Shown: positions 28,307 to 37,770, numbered from the stretch's first letter. The stretch is DNA of 64,000 nt from Bosea sp. BIWAKO-01 (GCF_001748145.1 NZ_BCQA01000001.1:2940501-3004500), one strand, 5' to 3'. The notes: generated from the letters alone by a model not told the origin. Program-made: numbers and translations.

Positions 28307-28530
28307 TCAGGCCGTCAGTTCGTAGGACCGATAGGCTTCCTTCCGATTGAGCACGACCCATGCGATCCGGGCCAACTTGTTGGCGAGTGCGACTGAGACG
28401 ACCCGGAAGGGCTTCGTCTCCATGAGTTTCCTGATCCAGGCGGCCATAGGCGTTGGTTTATCCTTGATGTGACGGATGACGGTCGTCGCCCCCACAACGA
28501 GTAGCCGACGCAAGTAGCGATCTCCTGCCA
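28307..28530 (-). pseudogene. IS110-family transposase C-terminal fragment
   Basis: AGDRYLRRLLVVGATTVIRH, then KPFRVVSVALANKLARIAWVVL is the C-terminal tail of an IS110/IS116/IS902 transposase (usual GDRYLRRLLV.GA.A..R). Only ~74 codons remain; the catalytic DEDD and Tnp_20 core are missing. It abuts the 3' end of the trypsin-like peptidase gene, whose frame runs into it. Confidence 0.82.
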
Positions 28531-29729
28531 CAGTCCGAAATAGTTAAGAACTGGGCTTGCAGCTTTGCCACCGCGTGAGCCCAGTTCTGCTTGCGGTTCG
28601 ATCCGCCGAAGTGAAGGCCCATCACCGTTAGTCCATCATTAGTCAGGTTAACCATGGCGGATCCTGAATTACCCCCGAGCGTGGATGCATCGTGAGTGCA
28701 GATCCAGTGCCTTGTGTCGCCTGGCACCTCGCCCGGCCCGGCCTTGATCTCGCCCGGTGCGAGCCGCTTCACGCCGAACTTGCTGTTGAAAATAGTGGAG
28801 AGCACCTCCGCGCTTTCGAAGCCTGCGTCTGGCACGCCGTCGAACATCCACCTCCGCGGCTTGCCCGGAAATCCGAGCACGTAGATGTGACGCTTCTTCT
28901 TGGGCTGCGAGTCATCGGTCTCAAAAGTGAGCGGCTTCGGGAACGGCGTCTCTCCGGTCGGTTCAAGGCGCAGTACCGCCATGTCGAGATGAGCGAAGTT
29001 GATTCTGTATTCGATCGCGTCTGACCCTGCGAATGCGACACCCGTCACTCTGAAGCGGGCAGACGACGTCGCACCGTCTTCTCCGAGAAAGTCGACGGTG
29101 GTGGAGTCCGGCCAATTGAGTGTCCACGAGCCACCGGCCTCAGTGGCAATCGCCTCGAGAACGTGACGGTTCGTCACGACTAGGCCTGCCGCGAGCACGA
29201 AGCAGGTGCCTGCAAAGCCGGGGTTTACTGGCACCTCGATACGCCCAACTGACGCAGCGACCGATTGGATGTCATGTTTGTAGCGTTTGAGTGCCCAATC
29301 CCAGTCTCCGATATCAGGAGCTTGTAAATCGACGAAACCGTCCTTGACGATCAAGCTTGGGCGCTCTCCATTGGTCAGGATCACCGCCTCAAGGCCCAGT
29401 TGCTCGCCCAGTGTGAAATTTTCGGGTGCCTCGTCTTCAAAGGTCTTCGCGAGTGCTGACCGCGCACCCGCTACCACCTCGCGCTTGATTGTCTCCTGGT
29501 CCCCCTTGGACGCATCCATCGCCTCGCTGGAAATCGCCTCTTCGAGCCGCTCCACCCGTTCCCTTTCCGAGCGACCGTTGGTTGCGCCCTCCGTCCTTCC
29601 GCTCGGCGATGCCTCCAGCCGTTCTAGGCCGGGGCTGGGCGCTGCCCGCTCCGGCAAGCCGCCGCGCAACAATTCGGTGGACCCGCGCACCGCCTCAGGG
29701 TCGGCCTGCTTGTTCCAATCGATTTTCAC
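28458..29729 (-). CDS. Trypsin-like (S1B/V8-type) serine peptidase, 3' end fused to IS110 remnant
   Basis: 423 residues. Residues 1-150 are a charged, glutamate-rich region of unknown fold. The chymotrypsin-like domain carries a full triad: H189 in VVTNRHVLEA, D249 in AHLDMAVLRL and S355 in LGGNSGSAM. No signal peptide. The genuine protein ends near residue 395; the final ~28 residues (from TISDCGRRSL) are the IS110 remnant read in another frame, so an insertion trimmed or replaced the native tail. The catalytic domain is intact. It follows the metallophosphoesterase gene by 27 bases and the muramidase, forming a three-gene operon. Confidence 0.8.
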   Translation of the reverse strand: MKIDWNKQADPEAVRGSTELLRGGLPERAAPSPGLERLEASPSGRTEGATNGRSERERVERLEEAISSEAMDASKGDQETIKREVVAGARSALAKTFEDEAPENFTLGEQLGLEAVILTNGERPSLIVKDGFVDLQAPDIGDWDWALKRYKHDIQSVAASVGRIEVPVNPGFAGTCFVLAAGLVVTNRHVLEAIATEAGGSWTLNWPDSTTVDFLGEDGATSSARFRVTGVAFAGSDAIEYRINFAHLDMAVLRLEPTGETPFPKPLTFETDDSQPKKKRHIYVLGFPGKPRRWMFDGVPDAGFESAEVLSTIFNSKFGVKRLAPGEIKAGPGEVPGDTRHWICTHDASTLGGNSGSAMVNLTNDGLTVMGLHFGGSNRKQNWAHAVAKLQAQFLTISDCGRRSLLASATRCGGDDRHPSHQG

Positions 29730-29756
29730 GTGGTGCCTCCCAAAACCTCGCCAGAT

Positions 29757-31016
29757 TCATCTCACCACATTGCGGTAGATCTCAGTGCCGTCCGGCAGTC
29801 GCATACGCTCGATGAGCGTCGGCCCATCGAAGTCGAGCGTCAAATAGCCGTGCGGGACAAATTTATGCTCCTCGCCCTTAACTAGGGGGTTCGGGCCATC
29901 AAGCACGAGGCAGGCGGGGGCAGCGGCGTTTCCCCGAAGACGCTTCCACTCTACCCCGTGGCTGGCTCTCTCGGTTTCGGCTGATGTCACGGTAGATTTG
30001 CGGGGCGAGGGGATGCCGCCATTTCCCACGCAGCGGCCGAGCAGCCCGAATGACGGGTGGCGATCATAGATGACGCAATCGTGCTCGTGGCCCCAGTACC
30101 AGGCGGCGATCGCCTTCGATTGCAGTAGGTCCGATAGCGCTGTTTGGAGTTTCGGGCCCTGCTCGTCGAGCCGCGAGAATGGCTGATGGTGAGACGACAG
30201 GACGATCTTTCGGCCGCCAGCATCTCGCACAAGCGAATTCAGCCACGCAGCCTGCTTGTCGTCGACGTTGTGGTCGGTGTGGGCCGTATCGAGCCCCACA
30301 AGCAGCCAATGCTCATTCCGGAATGCGAAGTAACTCGCCTCCTGGCCGAACGCCGGCAAGATGTCGTCGAAATAAGCGAACCCGCCCGAATACATCTCGT
30401 GGTTGCCATTCAGCGCGCGGCTGATCTTACCTGCATCGGTGGGCCAGACCCTTAGAAAGCGGTCGTTGGCCTCGTACTGCGTGCCCGAATAGTAGATGTC
30501 GCCTAGATGGAGCAGTAGATCGTAGCCGCCCTGCCTGCGAATCGAAGCTGCCGAAGCAGGCGCACCGTAAAGGCCTGTGCCCCAGTCACTTAGCACCGCG
30601 ACACGCGCTTTGTCCGGCATCAGAGCGACGCCCGATCCCGCCGGGCGTTTAATATCGCACCAATCATCCTTGTTGACGTGGTCCATGAGGCTGCGTAGCC
30701 AGCCTAACCAGTCGCCGCCCCAGACGCCCTCGCCGAACTTCGCCTCCAGCCCTCCAGCCTCGAGCTGGCGCCCCTTGGTGCAGCGCTCTGCCATTGCGCT
30801 TTGGAGGCGAGACGCTTCGCGATTCTGGGCCGTAAATAAGACCCCGGCACCCACCTTTTCGGCCTCTGCTGCGAGGGTCTCGACGAGGTTGTCATAAACA
30901 TCCAGGTCTTCGTTGCGTCTCCCCCCCTCTAGGCCCTCCATCGACGGACGCGCTTCCTTGAGCGTTTGTAGCGTCACAATCGGTGTGCCACTGCCATCGG
31001 CCGGCCATTCAGCCAT
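29757..31016 (-). CDS. Calcineurin-like metallophosphoesterase
   Basis: 419 residues. Residues ~136-335 hold the dinuclear metal-site motifs: D144 (VLSDWG), D173 (LHLGDIYYSG), N204/H206 (NGNHEMYS), H276 (LSSHHQPF) and the G-H-x-H pair at ~309-312 (WGHEHD). The first motif has DW rather than the usual D-x-H, resembling purple-acid-phosphatase-like members. The N-terminal ~130 residues are unknown and helical. No signal peptide, so it probably acts in the cytosol or is exported by a dedicated route. The substrate could be a phosphoprotein, nucleotide or nucleic acid. Middle gene of the muramidase-phosphoesterase-peptidase operon. Confidence 0.82.
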   Translation of the reverse strand: MAEWPADGSGTPIVTLQTLKEARPSMEGLEGGRRNEDLDVYDNLVETLAAEAEKVGAGVLFTAQNREASRLQSAMAERCTKGRQLEAGGLEAKFGEGVWGGDWLGWLRSLMDHVNKDDWCDIKRPAGSGVALMPDKARVAVLSDWGTGLYGAPASAASIRRQGGYDLLLHLGDIYYSGTQYEANDRFLRVWPTDAGKISRALNGNHEMYSGGFAYFDDILPAFGQEASYFAFRNEHWLLVGLDTAHTDHNVDDKQAAWLNSLVRDAGGRKIVLSSHHQPFSRLDEQGPKLQTALSDLLQSKAIAAWYWGHEHDCVIYDRHPSFGLLGRCVGNGGIPSPRKSTVTSAETERASHGVEWKRLRGNAAAPACLVLDGPNPLVKGEEHKFVPHGYLTLDFDGPTLIERMRLPDGTEIYRNVVR

Positions 31017-31079
31017 CCCCGTCTTCCCCCGTCCATCGGTGCTGCTGCTACTGACATCAACGCAGCATCACGACTTAGT

Positions 31080-31829
31080 TCAAACAGCTCGCAATCCTGC
31101 CTCGAACAGCTGCGCCTCGCGCTCACGCCTCTTCTGAAGACCAGGCACGGTCGGCCAGAGCCGCTTCATGGAACGCAACTCACCAGGGATTCTGTCGAAG
31201 GCTCGTGCTCCCATGTGGGCCTTGATCGCTCGCATCTCCTCGTACCTGTCGCCGGCCTTCGGATAAGAGGCTCCCCGGTTGTAGGTGAGCGAAACGAGTG
31301 CACCAAGGCAGTCCGGGCCTATCGCCGCAGCGTTTGGAAGCGAGCGTTCGACGAGCCCAATCCAGCGGGGCATGACCCGGGCCCTGTGTACCGAAATCGC
31401 GGCAGTCCAAGGCACATCGACCTGATCAGCAAGGTCTCTCGCGACATGCTCTGCAATCGCGCCCGTCTTGCCAATCGTCGACCGCAGAGCATCGATCATG
31501 GGGCGGGGAATCGTGCCGCCAAAATCGGTGGCGAGTGTTGGCGCGTTCGCGTAACCCACGTCATAGCCGATGCCGATCGTCACACCGGAAGCTCCGCCCG
31601 GCCAAATTGGGCCGCGATACTTGCGCGTGTAGACCTGCTCACTGCTGACCTCGAACTCAACGATGAGGTCGAACGCGACGCCCGAAATCGGCGTTGACGA
31701 AGGCGCGCCGCCCGGCTGGGCTGTCTCAAGGGCGGAACCCTCGACTTCTGACAGCCATTGCAATCCCTCGCGGTTACTTCTCGCCTGCTCGAGTTCACCT
31801 TCCGTTAGCGCGACGTCGTCGTCTGCCAT
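31080..31829 (-). CDS. Phage-lysozyme/pesticin-like muramidase
   Basis: 249 residues. After ~48 residues of charged leader, the IVEFEVSS segment supplies the probable catalytic glutamate (E58). PGGASGVTIGIGYDVGY is the beta-hairpin typical of T4-type/GH24 lysozymes, ALVSLTYNRGASYPKAGDRY a conserved helix, and GLQKRREREAQLFEAG the family's usual C-terminal R-x-x-E block. No signal peptide is visible, as in phage endolysins and in pesticin-type effectors, which need a holin or translocation. It precedes the metallophosphoesterase by 63 bases. Peptidoglycan cleavage is predicted from motif similarity. Confidence 0.72.
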   Translation of the reverse strand: MADDDVALTEGELEQARSNREGLQWLSEVEGSALETAQPGGAPSSTPISGVAFDLIVEFEVSSEQVYTRKYRGPIWPGGASGVTIGIGYDVGYANAPTLATDFGGTIPRPMIDALRSTIGKTGAIAEHVARDLADQVDVPWTAAISVHRARVMPRWIGLVERSLPNAAAIGPDCLGALVSLTYNRGASYPKAGDRYEEMRAIKAHMGARAFDRIPGELRSMKRLWPTVPGLQKRREREAQLFEAGLRAV

Positions 31830-32063
31830 CGTTCGCCCCCCGAAAATTTTTTACCAGTGACCATCCGCTCGTAGCTTTGGCACATCAAATATTCCCGCAT
31901 CGCTCCGTGAAAGCGAGCTAAGGGCAGCAAGAGGCGGAACCGCAAAATACGGAAGAGTTCCGAATTTACATTAATAATTAAGCGCGCTATGCAAACGATC
32001 TGTCAAGTTGTCGACTGCGGATGCCTCTCGTAAGGGCGATACACCTGAGATGCGGCGAGGGGC

Positions 32064-32582
32064 GTGATGGGACGCTTAGTAAGGCCATCACCGCCGCTGA
32101 GTGGTGGGGTCGAGAGCGCCCTTGGAGACCAGGCCAACGCTCCAGCTGGGTATAGCGGCGACAGCTACCTTGAGCGCGTCGCCAAATACATCCCGGCCGA
32201 GATTGTTGCATTCTTTATTTTCGCCAATGGCATCTTGAAGCAGTCGATCATCAATGCGGAGGCCACGAAGGTCGAAGCACTAATGGCGGGCTTCAACGTC
32301 TCATCGATCGGTACCACCATCTTCTTTTTGGCCTGGGTCGTTACCCCAGTCTATCTCTGGCGAATGCGCGAGCCTGGAGATGGCTGGCGCACCAACGCCG
32401 TGCTGGGCTTCGCGCTGTTTCCATTCTGGGCCTATGCAATCGAAGGTGTCGGCGCCACGGCGATCGTCCCATTCGACGGCCACTTCGCAAGCATCCTTCT
32501 CGGCGTTGTGACCCTTACGAGCGGGCTCGTACAGCCTCCTCGGGCCGAGGTGAAGGATCAGGGTGGGGCCCGTAGGACGTGA
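32064..32582 (+). CDS. Small membrane protein with four transmembrane segments
   Basis: 172 residues; GTG 32064 or ATG 32067. Soluble N-terminus (~1-38) ending in YLERVAKYIPAE, then four hydrophobic segments: IVAFFIFANGIL, TIFFLAWVVTPVYLW, AVLGFALFPFWAYAI and SILLGVVTLTSGLV. The C-terminus is cytosolic and basic. I have no family name. It could serve as a membrane partner (holin-like or anchor) of the soluble hydrolases on either side, but this is only positional. It is divergent from the muramidase operon. Confidence 0.65.
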   Translation: MMGRLVRPSPPLSGGVESALGDQANAPAGYSGDSYLERVAKYIPAEIVAFFIFANGILKQSIINAEATKVEALMAGFNVSSIGTTIFFLAWVVTPVYLWRMREPGDGWRTNAVLGFALFPFWAYAIEGVGATAIVPFDGHFASILLGVVTLTSGLVQPPRAEVKDQGGARRT

Positions 32583-33289
32583 CGCGGGCGGCACGCTGGT
32601 TTCTGCTTCACTGAAAGGCAGAATGACCGATAAGGCCAAGCCAACCGGTGATCTTGATCTTGGCGCAATCTCGGGACCGACGATCGCGGCGATTTGCCGA
32701 GAGTTCGAGGTGCCATGCGCGACCGAAGGTGGATTCCTACGCGCGACCAGAATTGTTGTCCGGCCAGTCGTGCTGCGCCGCATGAGGTGGCGATCCGGGC
32801 CCTCTACCCAATCAAGGTAAAATCGGTTGAAGAGGCTCTTGGAATTCTTTTTATCCTCGACTGACACATGATCCAGTTCCGGTGGCGTCAAAAACCTCGA
32901 TCCCTGATGGCAATGTAAGGGCGTGCTCGATGGCCGCTTCGCTTTATCGAGGCGAAGCGCGCCAAGGAGCCCGCGCGGTTGCCGGATCGGGATCGACACC
33001 GACGGCTCGGACACTGGCCCCGACGCGGTGTCTGACGCTCCCGGAATTCGCCTCGTCGGAGACCCCAGGCCAGGTGAATTGTCTGCCCACGCAAAAGGTG
33101 ATCAGATCCTTTGCAGAGGTCTTTATTATTACTCACTAGCGGTTGAGCACCGGTTGAGGTCGGTGAAGCAACATTTCACACTGGTCGAACAAATCCAACG
33201 TATCTTGCCACGAGGTGACACGGTCCGCCATGATTTGTCAGACTTTGTGGAATTCGACATTGCTCGTCAGATCTTGTCAGGAGAGCACT
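32583..33289. other. Mosaic stretch without clear genes
   Basis: About 700 bases. An ATG at 32623 opens a short frame of 65 codons with weak protein character; otherwise nothing recognisable. A 15-base string, CAGATCTTGTCAGGA, occurs at 33268-33282 and again at 39619-39633, each time near a boundary between unrelated segments. Confidence 0.35.
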
Positions 33290-33450
33290 GATGCCCTTCT
33301 TCTGCAGGATGGCGTCAAGATTCGCACGAAGCAGGATCTCCTGGCGCTGCTGGCCGAATCCGCCAGGCCAGTCCCAGAGGACGACGCCACCCTCAAAGGC
33401 GACTCGGCTGAGTTGCTGCAGTCCGGGGCGAACAATCCCCACAATGCCGA
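33176..33450 (-). pseudogene. Partial duplicate of the ParA/TraL-like ATPase gene
   Basis: Positions ~33290-33450 are a near copy (estimated by eye at 85-90% identity over about 160 bases) of 40397-40557, inside the ParA/TraL-like gene. The minus-strand translation, GGVVLWDWPGGFGQQRQEIL followed by LRANLDAILQKKG, is the same Walker-B region. The frame is not continued on either side, so it is a relic of a second element of the same kind, not a functional gene. Confidence 0.82.
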
Positions 33451-33533
33451 AGAAGCGCCGTGCGCCGAAGAGGATGAAGGAGCTCGAGGCTGAGAACGCC
33501 CGGCTCCGCCGCGCCGTCGCCGACCTGACGCTC
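33444..33533 (+). pseudogene. IS3-family OrfA fragment (IS407-like)
   Basis: KRRAPKRMKELEAENARLRR and AVADLTLE match the leucine-zipper region of IS3/IS407-type OrfA proteins (usual R.KELE.EN.RLK..VA.L.LD). It abuts the end of the duplicated ATPase fragment directly and loses character after about 30 codons. No OrfB or inverted repeats are adjacent. Confidence 0.65.
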
Positions 33534-33839
33534 GAAACTCGCCCGGTTGTTTTCGTCGCAGCCAAAATTGTCGTTGAGGGTGCGAAATTTGACGTCGATG
33601 CCTCCGGAAGGGCGCGTTTTTATGCTAAGAGTGGCCAGATCGCGCTACGAGTTCTGTCCTTTGAAATTGCGATGATCGCATGCACACGCGATAGATAAAG
33701 TTCACCGAACAGTCGTGCCTACGACAAGGAAACAACTCGGATGAAGAACCCTTCACTCCTTCATGAAGAGCGATATGTGTCTCACACGTGCGACCAACAA
33801 GAACGATCGACGGAAGCTGCAAGGCGGCTTTGGTGACAC

Positions 33840-34712
33840 GTGCTAGCTACTGAGCATCCTCTCGAAACTTGCGTAGCCCGGGTTTGGACGGATCCATATA
33901 AGGCCGTCGACGGTGCGGCCTTCCTGGTTGGCGACAATCTGCTATGCACCTGCACGCATGTCTTACAGGGGAACCGGGCAAATCCAGCAGCAGACGTCTG
34001 GGTCAATTTTCCCTTCTTGGGCGATAAGAAGCTGAGAGCGACCCTCGTCGGGGCGACGGCAGTCGAAGGATCCGGAGGCGACATTGCGTTCTTGTCATTG
34101 CTTGATCCGCTACCGCAAGGTGCCATGGCTTTGCGCACTTTTGAGAGCCGCTTTTCCGTGGGTATGCTCTGCGACACCTATGGCTTTCCCTTAGGATACG
34201 AAGAAGGCATCCCGACATCCGCAGTCATAGGCAATCGAACGGCACTTGGCTGGCGTAACCTGATTGCGGTCAATTCACAGGGCGTGGTCATTGAAAGGGG
34301 ATTCAGCGGAGCCCCGGTTTGGGACATAGTTCGACAATGCATCGTTGGCATGATCGTAGCAATGCACAGAAAGGCTCTAGTCTCGTTTGTGATACCATCC
34401 GAAGTGATATCGAAGGTTTGCCCTCAACCCCTAGATCTAAGCGATGCGGAATCAGTGTTTGATGAGCGAGTTAGCGAACTATTGCTCCGGAGCGCTGTGC
34501 GATTGGCCGATCCTGAGCCAATAGCGAGCTATCTTTCCAACTTACTCCGCGAACATAAGCGCGGAACGGCGCGCAAATGGATTTATTTGACGTTGGGCCA
34601 GCTCGGCGGTCTTCGAGCCAAGGGGATCCTTAGAATTTGGACTGACCGAGAAACCGATCTTGCAGCTCGAGATGGGCTGGAGGACGCTCAGCGAATTCTT
34701 CGGGATGATTGA
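33840..34712 (+). CDS. Trypsin-like serine peptidase with helical C-terminal tail
   Basis: 290 residues from a GTG start at 33840. Chymotrypsin-like triad: H40 (LCTCTHVLQG), D81 (GGDIAFLSLL) and S156 (ERGFSGAPVWD). The fold ends near residue 205. The last ~85 residues (LLLRSAVRLADPEPIASYLS... GQLGGLRAKG) are helical and could be a protein-interaction module. No signal peptide, so an intracellular peptidase is likely. Only distantly like the other trypsin-like protein in this window. GC is lower than the core genome. Regulatory or immune-type cytosolic peptidases have this layout; function here is unproven. Confidence 0.78.
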   Translation: MLATEHPLETCVARVWTDPYKAVDGAAFLVGDNLLCTCTHVLQGNRANPAADVWVNFPFLGDKKLRATLVGATAVEGSGGDIAFLSLLDPLPQGAMALRTFESRFSVGMLCDTYGFPLGYEEGIPTSAVIGNRTALGWRNLIAVNSQGVVIERGFSGAPVWDIVRQCIVGMIVAMHRKALVSFVIPSEVISKVCPQPLDLSDAESVFDERVSELLLRSAVRLADPEPIASYLSNLLREHKRGTARKWIYLTLGQLGGLRAKGILRIWTDRETDLAARDGLEDAQRILRDD

Positions 34713-34804
34713 CTCAGTGGTCGCTCGCGTGATTTGGTAGCAGTCGTCAAAGTTACTATGTAGAGTAGTGGCGAACGTCATATTCTATTTTTCAGGGGGC
34801 GATC

Positions 34805-36322
34805 ATGTTGGCTTTTTGCCGAGTGCTTGTCGCAGCTTTTTTGGTTGCCGTCACGTTGGCACCGGTTACCCTTAGGGCACAAAGTGCGAAGAATATAGCT
34901 GAAGACGTCTCAACCAACATTGGCACCGTGACATCCTACGGCGATGGAAAGATAGGTGCATCAATCATCGTTTTCGAAGAGTTTCATGCAGATATTGGGG
35001 GAGATATCGAGCAGACGATCGCTCTTCTGCGGTTGAAGAAGAAATACCGTCTCAACGATATAGGTCTCGAAGGTTATCACGAAAAATCGAAATCGATTTC
35101 GGTGGACTGGTTCGCAAATCTCAAGGACCAGACCGCTGACGGAAGATTCGAGACAGCGCTTTCGCTACTTAATTTGGGAGAGATAAGCAGCCCTGAATTT
35201 ATGGCGCTTGCTTTTGGCACAAAAATCCACCGGATCGAGCAATCAAAGGATTACACGAACGCGCCACCGGAAAGCTTTGGAAAAGTAGTGACGTTGGCTT
35301 ACAACGCGGCTTTGAGGCGCTACCAAAATTCATTGGACGCAAAGTCTGTAGGAGAACAGCTCCGGTATTTGCGACTTCAAAATGATATGTCGGCAGGTAA
35401 AACTGAAGCTCAGGCGCAACTAGTCGAATTTCTAGAGCAAAATGAAGATTGGCTTAAGAAAATACTTGGACTGATCAGCCAGCCTCAGACAGAATCCGCA
35501 TTGATAGATAGGATAGAAAGTGAAGCTAAATCCCAATCTGTTGCGATTGATCAAGACACGCTGAAAGCCCTGCAAGATAATCGGTCGTTCTTTAAAGCAC
35601 GTGATGATGCAAGTGTCACGATGTTCACAAGTATCGCCGCGCTTGCCGACCGGCCCGGATTTCCGATTATTGCGATGGTGATCGGAGGAGCACATACTGC
35701 CAAGATTGCTTCATTGCTCCGACAACAAGATCGGCCGTTCGCAGTTATTTCGACGAAATCTTATACGAAGAAGCCTACCGACCGAGATCACGAAGTTCGG
35801 TATCGGCGCAAGTTTGATCTGTTGCCGGCGAACAATGACGTCGTGTCGGACCAAATATTTAGAGCATTCCCTGTAAGGATAAAGCCTCAACCCGTAGTCT
35901 CTTACGATTGGTTTCAAGCAGAATCAGAATTGCATCATGCGTTGAGGCTCGCAGCCGAAGCGTATTTGGGCAACCAGCAAAATGGCCCGCCAGTATCACC
36001 TCCGCCGCACCCATTCGTCTACAAGGGAAGGAAGGTCGAATTGTCGGGAGATGTAGAATTCGACGATAAGGGAAAGGCTGTTCTGATAAAGGTCATCTTT
36101 GTGACCGAGAACAAGCAGTCGCCGGAAGTTGTTTGGGCCAAGCTATCACGCGTTGAAGGCGAAAAGAAAGCTGATCAGGAGCAGAGGCTGTTCGAAGCGC
36201 TCGCCGCCGTCACTGCGAATCCCAGGCCGGACCAAGCCCCGAAGACCCCAGTACAACTGATCCAGCTGAATACCGTATTCAAAGCTGAAGTGGCAAGCAA
36301 CAAAACCCTACTTACTATGTAG
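34805..36322 (+). CDS. TraB/TIKI (GumN/EreA-like) superfamily protein with signal peptide
   Basis: 505 residues beginning with a signal peptide (LAFCRVLVAAFLVAVTLAP, cleavage near LRAQSA). The core resembles the TraB/TIKI/EreA/ChaN superfamily: IIVFEEFHADIGGDIEQ is the first conserved E-x-x-H block, IGLEGYHEK the second, and AMVIGGAHTAKIASLLRQQ the family's G-G-x-H block. Members are metal-dependent hydrolases or proteases. The middle and C-terminal ~150 residues are unassigned. The gene is markedly lower in GC than the core genome. Exported, unlike its neighbours, so it should act in the periplasm or outside. Confidence 0.62.
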   Translation: MLAFCRVLVAAFLVAVTLAPVTLRAQSAKNIAEDVSTNIGTVTSYGDGKIGASIIVFEEFHADIGGDIEQTIALLRLKKKYRLNDIGLEGYHEKSKSISVDWFANLKDQTADGRFETALSLLNLGEISSPEFMALAFGTKIHRIEQSKDYTNAPPESFGKVVTLAYNAALRRYQNSLDAKSVGEQLRYLRLQNDMSAGKTEAQAQLVEFLEQNEDWLKKILGLISQPQTESALIDRIESEAKSQSVAIDQDTLKALQDNRSFFKARDDASVTMFTSIAALADRPGFPIIAMVIGGAHTAKIASLLRQQDRPFAVISTKSYTKKPTDRDHEVRYRRKFDLLPANNDVVSDQIFRAFPVRIKPQPVVSYDWFQAESELHHALRLAAEAYLGNQQNGPPVSPPPHPFVYKGRKVELSGDVEFDDKGKAVLIKVIFVTENKQSPEVVWAKLSRVEGEKKADQEQRLFEALAAVTANPRPDQAPKTPVQLIQLNTVFKAEVASNKTLLTM

Positions 36323-36477
36323 CACTGAGAGCGTCTGGGTCGGCGAAGAACTTCAACCTCTGAACGCCGCCAATGCATACAGCGTCGTTATAGTTAGGAT
36401 GGCTGAGGGCCGCCGACCCAAGCACTTGCAGATTTTCGTCTTCCCGACCGCGAGCCAGTTTAGCTGGAGTTGTTCCG

Positions 36478-37770
36478 ATGAGCGATAATGATTTCATCAT
36501 TTTAGACATAGCAGGGGACTTTGGGCCTCTTCGAGTAGGGCGGAGCCCTGAAAATCACCCTGGAGGCGGCCCCTTCGAAACGCTGTCGACTAAGGAAATC
36601 CTAGTCGCAAGGCCGCGCGGGATACCAGTTTTCGACTATATCTCGATCGACACGACCAACGATAGGAGGGCGGCTCAGGATGCGAGTCGCGACCCCAGAA
36701 AGATAGTCGCCCGCAGCATGCCCGTGACCCTCATCGAGCCCGTGGGGGACGAGGGGTTTGTTGCCAGCGATAGTGATCCGGTGACAGCCTCCAAAGCTGC
36801 AGGTGCCTCATGGGGCGTTGCCGATGTTTTAGGGGCCTCGCCAAGAGAAATCGATGGTGCTGGTGTAAAGGTTGCCATTCTCGATACCGGGATCGATGCA
36901 AATCACCCAGCCTTCGTTCGCATACAACACAACATTCTCAGCACACGACAAAATTTCTCAGATGGGCATGACGACGATATCAACGGCCACGGAACCCACT
37001 GCGCCGGCACAATCTTCGGGAACGATGTTGATGGGGTCCGAATGGGAGTTGCTCGAGGCATTTCCGACGTTCTCATTGGCAAAGTAATCGGAGACGACGG
37101 CTTTGGTTCTACAAAAGCGGTCTTGGATGCGCTCAAGTGGGCTCATTCAAATGGCGCCAACGTCATTTCGATGTCGCTCGGCTTTGATTTTCCAAAGATG
37201 CAGAAGAATCTCATGGCAAAGGGCCATCCGCCAGAGCTCGCGACGTCGATCGCGTTAAAGGCTTACAGAGACAATCTTCGCCAGTTCGAAACGCTTGCCA
37301 GCCTCCTAATGCAAGAGAGCGAGGATTCTCCTGGCACGGTCCTCGTCGCTGCTGCAGGAAACGAAAGCCGCCGAAAACAAAGCCCCGACTTCGTCATCGA
37401 CGTGACCATTCCTGCCGCGGCAGCGCGCGGCATAATCTCCGTTGGCGCAACACAAACTAGTGAGAACGGCCGTCTGCAGGTAGCCCCATTTTCAAATATC
37501 AATCCGCAGGTGAGTGCACCTGGCGTAGCAATTGTCTCAGCCGCCATCGCCGGCGGTCTGCGGGCCGACAGCGGAACCAGCATGGCATGCCCGCATGTGG
37601 CCGGCGTAGCTGCCCTATGGTGGGCTTGGATTAACGAGAGAAATCACGGACAGGTTCGCGCGACCGATGTGGCAGCGCAGCTGACCGCCACGGCTCGCGA
37701 TCGTGTGTTTGAAGCGAATGTCACTTTCAGCGATCGTGGCGCTGGCGCCGTAATGGCCCCGCAGCGTTAG
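36478..37770 (+). CDS. Subtilase (S8 family) serine peptidase, no signal peptide
   Basis: 430 residues. The subtilisin triad is complete: D136 (VAILDTGID), H171 (INGHGTHCAG) and S368 (DSGTSMACPH), with the oxyanion asparagine in VAAAGNES. The N-terminal ~120 residues are a non-conserved region, perhaps an inhibitory pro-domain; no signal peptide is seen, so it is either cytosolic or exported unconventionally. The start ATG at 36478 is 155 bases after the TraB-like gene. One of at least five putative peptidases in a 13-kb stretch. Confidence 0.9.
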   Translation: MSDNDFIILDIAGDFGPLRVGRSPENHPGGGPFETLSTKEILVARPRGIPVFDYISIDTTNDRRAAQDASRDPRKIVARSMPVTLIEPVGDEGFVASDSDPVTASKAAGASWGVADVLGASPREIDGAGVKVAILDTGIDANHPAFVRIQHNILSTRQNFSDGHDDDINGHGTHCAGTIFGNDVDGVRMGVARGISDVLIGKVIGDDGFGSTKAVLDALKWAHSNGANVISMSLGFDFPKMQKNLMAKGHPPELATSIALKAYRDNLRQFETLASLLMQESEDSPGTVLVAAAGNESRRKQSPDFVIDVTIPAAAARGIISVGATQTSENGRLQVAPFSNINPQVSAPGVAIVSAAIAGGLRADSGTSMACPHVAGVAALWWAWINERNHGQVRATDVAAQLTATARDRVFEANVTFSDRGAGAVMAPQR

